From Burkholderiales bacterium (GTDB taxonomy: Bacteria; Pseudomonadota; Gammaproteobacteria; Burkholderiales; SG8-39), in assembly GCA_919902965.1 (NCBI GenBank), contig CAKKSJ010000092.1, positions 1 through 17,153 on the forward strand: a DNA stretch of 17,153 bases, in the 5' to 3' direction. Position 1 is the stretch's first letter. Every line of letters starts with the position of its first letter. The position numbers and the translations under genes are program-made. Positions 13,333 through 17,153 of the stretch are shown here, piece by piece. Below the pieces are notes generated by a model. It was not told where the DNA came from and searched no databases. It saw only the letters and a list, made by a program, of their open reading frames with translations.

Positions 13333-14024
13333 GCACGCGCAAGAAAGCCGGAAACAAACCCGCGCGTGCAGCGCGGGAGGCTGGTCTTTCGCTCACTGAT
13401 CGCGCTTACCGCGATCTGGAGGAGATGATCGTCACGCTGACGCTGCCGCCGGGCAGCGCCGTGTCCGAGACTGCGCTGTCGCAGAGCCTGGGTATCGGGC
13501 GCACGCCCATACGCGAGGCTTTGCAGCGTCTCGCGCGCGAGCGCCTGGTGACCATCCTGCCGCGGCGCGGCATTATCGTTTCCGAGATCAACGTCAAGAG
13601 CCAGTTGCGCCTGCTGGAAGTCCGGCGCGAGGTGGAGCGTCTGGTGGCGAAAAGTGCGGCGCGCCGGGCAAGCGCCGAGGAGCGCGCGCGCTTCCTCGAG
13701 CTTGCGCGCGAATTCGAAAAGAGCGCCAAGACCAATGACGATGTTACGTTCATGCGCGTCGATCGCGAGTTCAACGAGTTCTCGGTAATGGCGGCGCGCA
13801 ACGAGTTCGCTGCCGGCGCAATGAGCCTGATGCACTCGCTGTCGCGGCGCTTCTGGTACATCCATTACAAGCAGGCGGCGGATATGCCGGTCATCGCCAA
13901 ACTGCACGCCGACATCGCGCGCGCCATCGGCGCCGGCGACGAGGCGGCTGCGGGCAAAGCGATGGACAAACTGCTCGATACGGTCGCGAAATTTACCCGC
14001 GATACGGTGACCGCCGATTTTTAG
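13329..14024 (+). CDS. GntR-family transcriptional regulator, FCD subfamily
   Basis: DNA-binding regulator of 231 residues. The N-terminal winged helix-turn-helix spans about 22-88, with VSETALSQSLGIGRTPIREAL and the wing LPRRGIIVSEI. The C-terminal FCD helical ligand domain spans about 92-225. FCD proteins usually bind a metal through one Asp and three His. Here Asp145 and His193 can be placed, but the His after the Asp is Asn149 (DREFN) and the C-terminal His is around Lys214, so metal binding may be lost. The GTG start overlaps the PanB-like stop (GTGA), so the two are translationally coupled. The most likely targets are the TGATATATCA-type dyads in this cluster, including the one before its own operon; that link is inference. 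Confidence 0.92.
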   Translation: MSTRKKAGNKPARAAREAGLSLTDRAYRDLEEMIVTLTLPPGSAVSETALSQSLGIGRTPIREALQRLARERLVTILPRRGIIVSEINVKSQLRLLEVRREVERLVAKSAARRASAEERARFLELAREFEKSAKTNDDVTFMRVDREFNEFSVMAARNEFAAGAMSLMHSLSRRFWYIHYKQAADMPVIAKLHADIARAIGAGDEAAAGKAMDKLLDTVAKFTRDTVTADF

Positions 14025-14063
14025 GGGCAGGCCGCTCTACTGGCCCGGGCGCAGCCGAACCCC

Positions 14064-14092
14064 TTGAAATGTCCCCGCACAGCGGGTAGTAT
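14064..14092 (+). promoter_or_regulatory. Sigma-70-type promoter before the hydroxylase gene
   Basis: TTGAAA (14064-14069) and TAGTAT (14087-14092) are separated by exactly 17 nt. The start would fall near 14099, just ahead of operator 3. No FNR-type box is present, in contrast to the other two promoters of the cluster. Confidence 0.6.
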
Positions 14093-14105
14093 TGCCAAAT
14101 ATATA

Positions 14106-14119
14106 ACTGATATATCAGT
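14106..14119. promoter_or_regulatory. 14-bp palindrome, candidate GntR operator 3
   Basis: ACTGATATATCAGT is a perfect 14-bp palindrome in the leader of the hydroxylase gene, a few bases after the predicted start. It contains the core TGATATATCA found again at 17141-17150. The position suits a roadblock or blocking of initiation. Confidence 0.6.
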
Positions 14120-14172
14120 CATTCGCCACGCGCTCGAATCAGCCCGGTAACAGCCAGCAACGGAGGCCCACC

Positions 14173-14937
14173 ATGATGTCAGAACGCCAGAAGCAGTTCC
14201 GCGAGCAATACATGGCCGAGATCCATCCCCTGTATAGCGGTCTCGTGCACACCGGCGTGATGTACACGGTCGGACTCGCCGTCATCGCCTTTTGCGTGTC
14301 GCGCCTGCAGGGCGCCGCCTGGGAATGGTTGCTGGTAGTGCCGGTGTTTGCGTTCTCCAACCTGTTCGAATGGTGGATACACAAGTACGTCATGCACCGG
14401 CTGGTCGACGTGTGGGCACTGCGGGCCATCTACGACCGTCACACGCGGCAGCACCATCAATACTTCACCGACGGCGTGATGACGGTGGACTCGACGCGCG
14501 AATTCCGCATCATTTTCTTTCCCTGGCGCGCCCTGTTTACCTTCATCGCCCTTGGCACGCCGTTTGCGTTCGCGCTTGCCTGGCTGGTCAATGCCAACGC
14601 CGGCTATATCCTGCTCATCACCATGGTCGGCCAGTACCTGATCTACGAGACTTTCCACTACTGCTGCCATGTGCACGAAAACTGGTTCGTGCGCAACCTG
14701 CCGTTCGTCAATACCATCCGCCGCCACCATACCGCGCACCACAATCAGGGCATCATGATGGACATCAATATGAACCTGACTTTTCCCATCGCCGACTGGC
14801 TGATGGGCACGAGCGACCTGAAGCGCGGCCTGTTCGGGCATGTCTTCAACGGCTACGATGAATCGCATATCAAGCCCGAACTCAGGCAGGCGATCGCCAG
14901 GCACGCGCTGAAACCCTTATCGCAGCAAGCGGCCTGA
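14173..14937 (+). CDS. Membrane diiron hydroxylase, fatty acid hydroxylase/sterol desaturase superfamily
   Basis: Integral membrane oxygenase of 254 residues. The histidine clusters of the family are present in order: HKYVMH (His70, His75), HTRQHH (His90, His94, His95), HYCCHVH (His162, His166, His168) and HHTAHH (His185, His186, His189, His190). They would hold a diiron centre that uses O2. Hydrophobic segments lie at about 30-65 and 118-158, giving roughly four membrane passes. GGAGG lies 6 nt before the ATG at 14173; ATG at 14176 is an alternative. It sits between the regulator and the corrinoid fusion gene with its own promoter and a TGATATATCA dyad. The substrate is unknown; lipids, sterol-like or other hydrophobic molecules are the family's range. 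Confidence 0.9.
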   Translation: MMSERQKQFREQYMAEIHPLYSGLVHTGVMYTVGLAVIAFCVSRLQGAAWEWLLVVPVFAFSNLFEWWIHKYVMHRLVDVWALRAIYDRHTRQHHQYFTDGVMTVDSTREFRIIFFPWRALFTFIALGTPFAFALAWLVNANAGYILLITMVGQYLIYETFHYCCHVHENWFVRNLPFVNTIRRHHTAHHNQGIMMDINMNLTFPIADWLMGTSDLKRGLFGHVFNGYDESHIKPELRQAIARHALKPLSQQAA

Positions 14938-15000
14938 GGCCGGCCGGCGCGGCGCAGCCTGGTCCGTAAGCCGGATGCGGGCCGGCGACAACAAGGCGCT

Positions 15001-15014
15001 TTGATGCACATCAA
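15001..15014. promoter_or_regulatory. Perfect FNR/ANR/DNR-type box
   Basis: TTGATGCACATCAA matches TTGAT-N4-ATCAA exactly. It lies 106 bp before the UroD-corrinoid fusion gene and 20 nt before an extended -10, the same spacing as in the corrinoid operon promoter. Confidence 0.75.
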
Positions 15015-15026
15015 ATCGGCAGCTTG

Positions 15027-15041
15027 CATATTGCTGATATG
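15027..15041. promoter_or_regulatory. CATAT-N5-ATATG dyad, weaker candidate GntR operator 4
   Basis: CATAT (15027-15031) and ATATG (15037-15041) form an inverted repeat across TGCTG, and CTGATAT within it matches half of operator 3. It overlaps the predicted -10. The match to the TGATATATCA core is partial, so confidence is lower than for operators 1 and 3. Confidence 0.4.
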
Positions 15042-15043
15042 TT
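15035..15043 (+). promoter_or_regulatory. Extended -10 of the UroD-corrinoid fusion gene
   Basis: TGATATGTT (TG-A-TATGTT) starts 20 nt after the FNR-type box, predicting a start near 15050 and a leader of about 70 nt. The FNR box replaces a -35, as in class II activated promoters. Confidence 0.55.
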
Positions 15044-15120
15044 ACGTGGTGTGCAAGTCGCACCCGGTACGGTTGTATGACGGTCCGGCAAGCAAAGCCG
15101 ACGCTAACTGAGGAACGCGC

Positions 15121-17043
15121 ATGCCTAGCCACAAGCAAAGAATCCTGATGGCGCTGAAAGGGGAGATGCCGGACACGCTCCCCTATGTGCCGCGCATCGA
15201 CCTCTGGTACAACGCCAACGTCGCCTTCGACACGCTGCCGGCGCAGCACCAGGGCCGGACCCAGGACGAGATCTCGCGCTCGCAGGGTTGGGCCCTGCAC
15301 AAGATTGTGCCGGAGTTTCTCAAGGTGGAAAAACCCGAGGACACCCTGCACCGCGCTCTGGGCCTCTATCGCCTGAAAGAAATGGTGTTCGATTTCAGGT
15401 TCGCGCCTGCCATCGACATCGAGGTGCGCCGCGAGGGCGACTACACGACGGTGCTCTACCATACGCCGGTGGGCAGCGTCAGCACCAAGACCATGTACTC
15501 CGACGAAATGCGGCGGGCCGGCGCTTCGATCACCTGGATCGAGGAGCACGTGATCAAGCGGCCCGAGGACTACAAGGTCGTGGGCTACCTGTTCGAGAAC
15601 ATCGAACTCGTCCCGAGCTACGAACGCTTTCAGGCATGGCAGAAATATGTCGGCGACGACGGTGTGCCCGGCACGATGATCGGGCTGGCGTGCTCGCCCA
15701 TGCATCACATCCAGAAGGAGTTTCTGGACGCGACCGACTTCTACTTTCACTACAACGACTGTCAAAAGGAGATGCGCGCGCTGGCCGACAGCGTCACGAA
15801 TTTCTTCGAGCAGGGCCTCAAGATAATCGCCGATTCGCCCGCAGAACTGGTTTTGTGGGGCGCCAACGTCGACGACATGATCACCTACCCGGAGTATTTC
15901 GAGAAGGAGATCACACCCTGGATCCGCAAGGCCTCGGCAGCCCTGGGCGAAAAGGGCAAAGTTGCCCTGGTGCACTGCGACGGCGAGAACTTTGGCTTGA
16001 TGGACCTGATCCGCGACTCGGGCATGCACGTGGCCGAGGCGATCTGTCCCTATCCGATGACCAAGGTGAGGATCGAAGAGTATTACCAGAGGTGGGGCCA
16101 GAAGCTGACCCTTTTCGGCGGTATACCGTCGAATATGGTTCTGGCCGAATCGGCCACGGATGCGGAGTTCGAAGCCTATCTGGATCACCTCTTCAAAGTG
16201 ATTGCGCCGGGCCAGCGCTTTATCCTCGGGATCGCCGACACCACGCCGCCGAACGCGGTATTCGAGCGGCTTATCCGCATAGGCGAGCGGGTGGAAAAAG
16301 AGGCGCGGCTGCCGCTCGTAGGCGGCGCGGCGCGGCCGCTGTCTACAGCCCAGATGGAAGAAGCCAGAGCCAGGGTGAAGCCGCAGGCTGCGCCAGATGC
16401 GGATTACAGCCTGGTGCGCGATGCCGTGGTCAAGGGCAAGCACAAGGAAATCGGCGGCCATGTTCAGACCTTGCTGGACCGGGGTCTCAGCGCGAAACAG
16501 ATACTCGATCACGGCATGCTGGAGACGATGCAAGCCATAGGCGTCAAATTCGGCAGCGGCGAATTGTTCATTCCGCAGGTGCTGCTCTCGGCCAGGGCGA
16601 TGAACGAGGGGCTGAAAGTCTTGGAGCCTCACCTGGCTGCAGGCAAGCGCGAGATCAGCGGCAAGGCCCTGGTCGGCACGGTGAGAGGGGATTTTCACGA
16701 CATCGGCAAGAACATGGTAGTCACCATGCTGCGCGGCGTGGGCTTCGAGGTGAAGGACCTGGGGATCAATCTCGCGCCCGAAGCATTCGTCAAGGCGGTG
16801 GCGGAATATCAGCCGGACATCGTGGGTTTGTCCGCGTTGCTGACGACGACCATGACGGAAATGCAAAAGGTGATCCAGGCGCTTGGCGCAAGCGGCTTGA
16901 GAGACGGGGTGAAGATTATCGTGGGCGGCGCGGCGGTGAACGAAAAATTTGCACACGATATCGGCGCGGACGGTTACGCGGGCGATGCGGGCGAGGCCGT
17001 CGAACTGGCAAAGCGCCTGATGACCAAAGCAGCGCTTCAGTAG
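15121..17043 (+). CDS. UroD-family methyltransferase fused to a corrinoid-binding domain (CmuA-like layout)
   Basis: 640-residue two-domain protein. Residues about 1-410 are a UroD-superfamily TIM barrel with HCDGEN (285-290), GGIPSN and ILGIADTTPPN. Residues about 425-640 are a corrinoid module: helical cap with KFGSGELFIPQVLLSARAM, then the B12 domain with GDFHDIGKN, whose His526 is the cobalt ligand, and IVGGAAVNEKFAHDIGAD. The domain order is that of chloromethane methyltransferase CmuA. As in the stand-alone UroD enzyme, the MtaA zinc motif His-x-Cys reads His-Cys-Asp, so the metal site differs. GAGG lies 7 nt before the ATG. It has its own FNR-type promoter and a terminator behind it, and would need the RACo and methyl-THF methyltransferase of the divergent operon. 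The methyl donor or acceptor is unknown. Confidence 0.92.
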   Translation: MPSHKQRILMALKGEMPDTLPYVPRIDLWYNANVAFDTLPAQHQGRTQDEISRSQGWALHKIVPEFLKVEKPEDTLHRALGLYRLKEMVFDFRFAPAIDIEVRREGDYTTVLYHTPVGSVSTKTMYSDEMRRAGASITWIEEHVIKRPEDYKVVGYLFENIELVPSYERFQAWQKYVGDDGVPGTMIGLACSPMHHIQKEFLDATDFYFHYNDCQKEMRALADSVTNFFEQGLKIIADSPAELVLWGANVDDMITYPEYFEKEITPWIRKASAALGEKGKVALVHCDGENFGLMDLIRDSGMHVAEAICPYPMTKVRIEEYYQRWGQKLTLFGGIPSNMVLAESATDAEFEAYLDHLFKVIAPGQRFILGIADTTPPNAVFERLIRIGERVEKEARLPLVGGAARPLSTAQMEEARARVKPQAAPDADYSLVRDAVVKGKHKEIGGHVQTLLDRGLSAKQILDHGMLETMQAIGVKFGSGELFIPQVLLSARAMNEGLKVLEPHLAAGKREISGKALVGTVRGDFHDIGKNMVVTMLRGVGFEVKDLGINLAPEAFVKAVAEYQPDIVGLSALLTTTMTEMQKVIQALGASGLRDGVKIIVGGAAVNEKFAHDIGADGYAGDAGEAVELAKRLMTKAALQ

Positions 17044-17048
17044 CGGCA

Positions 17049-17084
17049 CCAGGCGGACGCGTTCGAAAACGCCTGGGTATTTTT
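17049..17084 (+). terminator. Rho-independent terminator after the fusion gene
   Basis: CCAGGCG (17049-17055) pairs with CGCCTGG (17070-17076), and an inner GCGTT/AACGC pairing is also possible. The stem is followed by GTATTTTTG, with five T at 17080-17084. It begins 6 bp after the stop codon. Confidence 0.75.
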
Positions 17085-17140
17085 GCCGGCGCGGCTTGAA
17101 AACCCGGCAATGGGCGCGTACGATGTGCCAGACATATGGA

Positions 17141-17150
17141 TGATATATCA
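17141..17150. promoter_or_regulatory. TGATATATCA palindrome, candidate GntR operator 5
   Basis: TGATATATCA is a perfect 10-bp palindrome identical to the core of operator 3. It lies past the terminator at the very end of the window, so it probably belongs to the promoter of a further gene of the same regulon just outside. Confidence 0.5.
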
Positions 17151-17153
17151 CCG

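Noticed and set aside
5543..17043. Assignment as a chloromethane (cmu) or estrogen methylation (emt) cluster
   Set aside because: The parts resemble both, but no substrate-defining residue or partner gene is visible, so naming either would go beyond the sequence.
1..17153. CRISPR arrays, tRNA or rRNA genes, insertion sequences
   Set aside because: No regularly spaced repeats, tRNA-like cloverleaf, rRNA blocks, transposase or terminal inverted repeats were found.

Overview
The window looks like chromosomal DNA of a facultatively anaerobic, GC-rich betaproteobacterium. The indications are an S-adenosylhomocysteine (SAH) riboswitch in front of ahcY, the ahcY-metF gene order, perfect TTGAT-N4-ATCAA (FNR/ANR/DNR-type) boxes, and dense GC-rich coding on both strands. 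I cannot name the genus from sequence alone.

Left part (1-2944, minus strand): a truncated FAD-linked oxidase with a TTG start, a 386-bp intergenic region rich in GACCA/TGGTC half-sites, and a nitrilase. Next (2945-5461, minus strand) is the housekeeping methyl-cycle operon: promoter, SAH riboswitch, ahcY, metF.

Centre (5543-12200, minus strand): an apparent six-gene operon for corrinoid-dependent C1 transfer. In transcription order it encodes a small corrinoid protein, a UroD-family methyltransferase, a methyl-tetrahydrofolate (THF):corrinoid methyltransferase, a RACo-type reductive activator, a fused MetV-MetF methylene-THF reductase and a DUF1638 protein. Divergent from it are a PanB-like hydroxymethyltransferase with altered metal-ligand positions and a GntR/FCD regulator, overlapping by 4 bp. 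A membrane diiron hydroxylase (fatty acid hydroxylase/sterol desaturase superfamily) and a CmuA-like UroD-corrinoid fusion protein follow on the plus strand, and a terminator closes the set.

Regulatory DNA ties the genes together. Two promoters (corrinoid operon and fusion gene) carry a perfect FNR-type box placed exactly 20 nt before a TG-A-TATnTT extended -10. Dyads built on TGATAT/ATATCA sit at five places in the cluster, including the last bases of the window, and are candidate operators for the resident GntR protein.

Working model (inference): an anaerobically induced, repressor-controlled system moves a methyl group between an unknown substrate and THF through two corrinoid modules. 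MetVF interconverts methyl- and methylene-THF, and the divergent PanB paralogue may exchange the one-carbon unit with an organic acceptor. Either direction, demethylation or methylation of the substrate, fits the gene content. The substrate cannot be read from the sequence.
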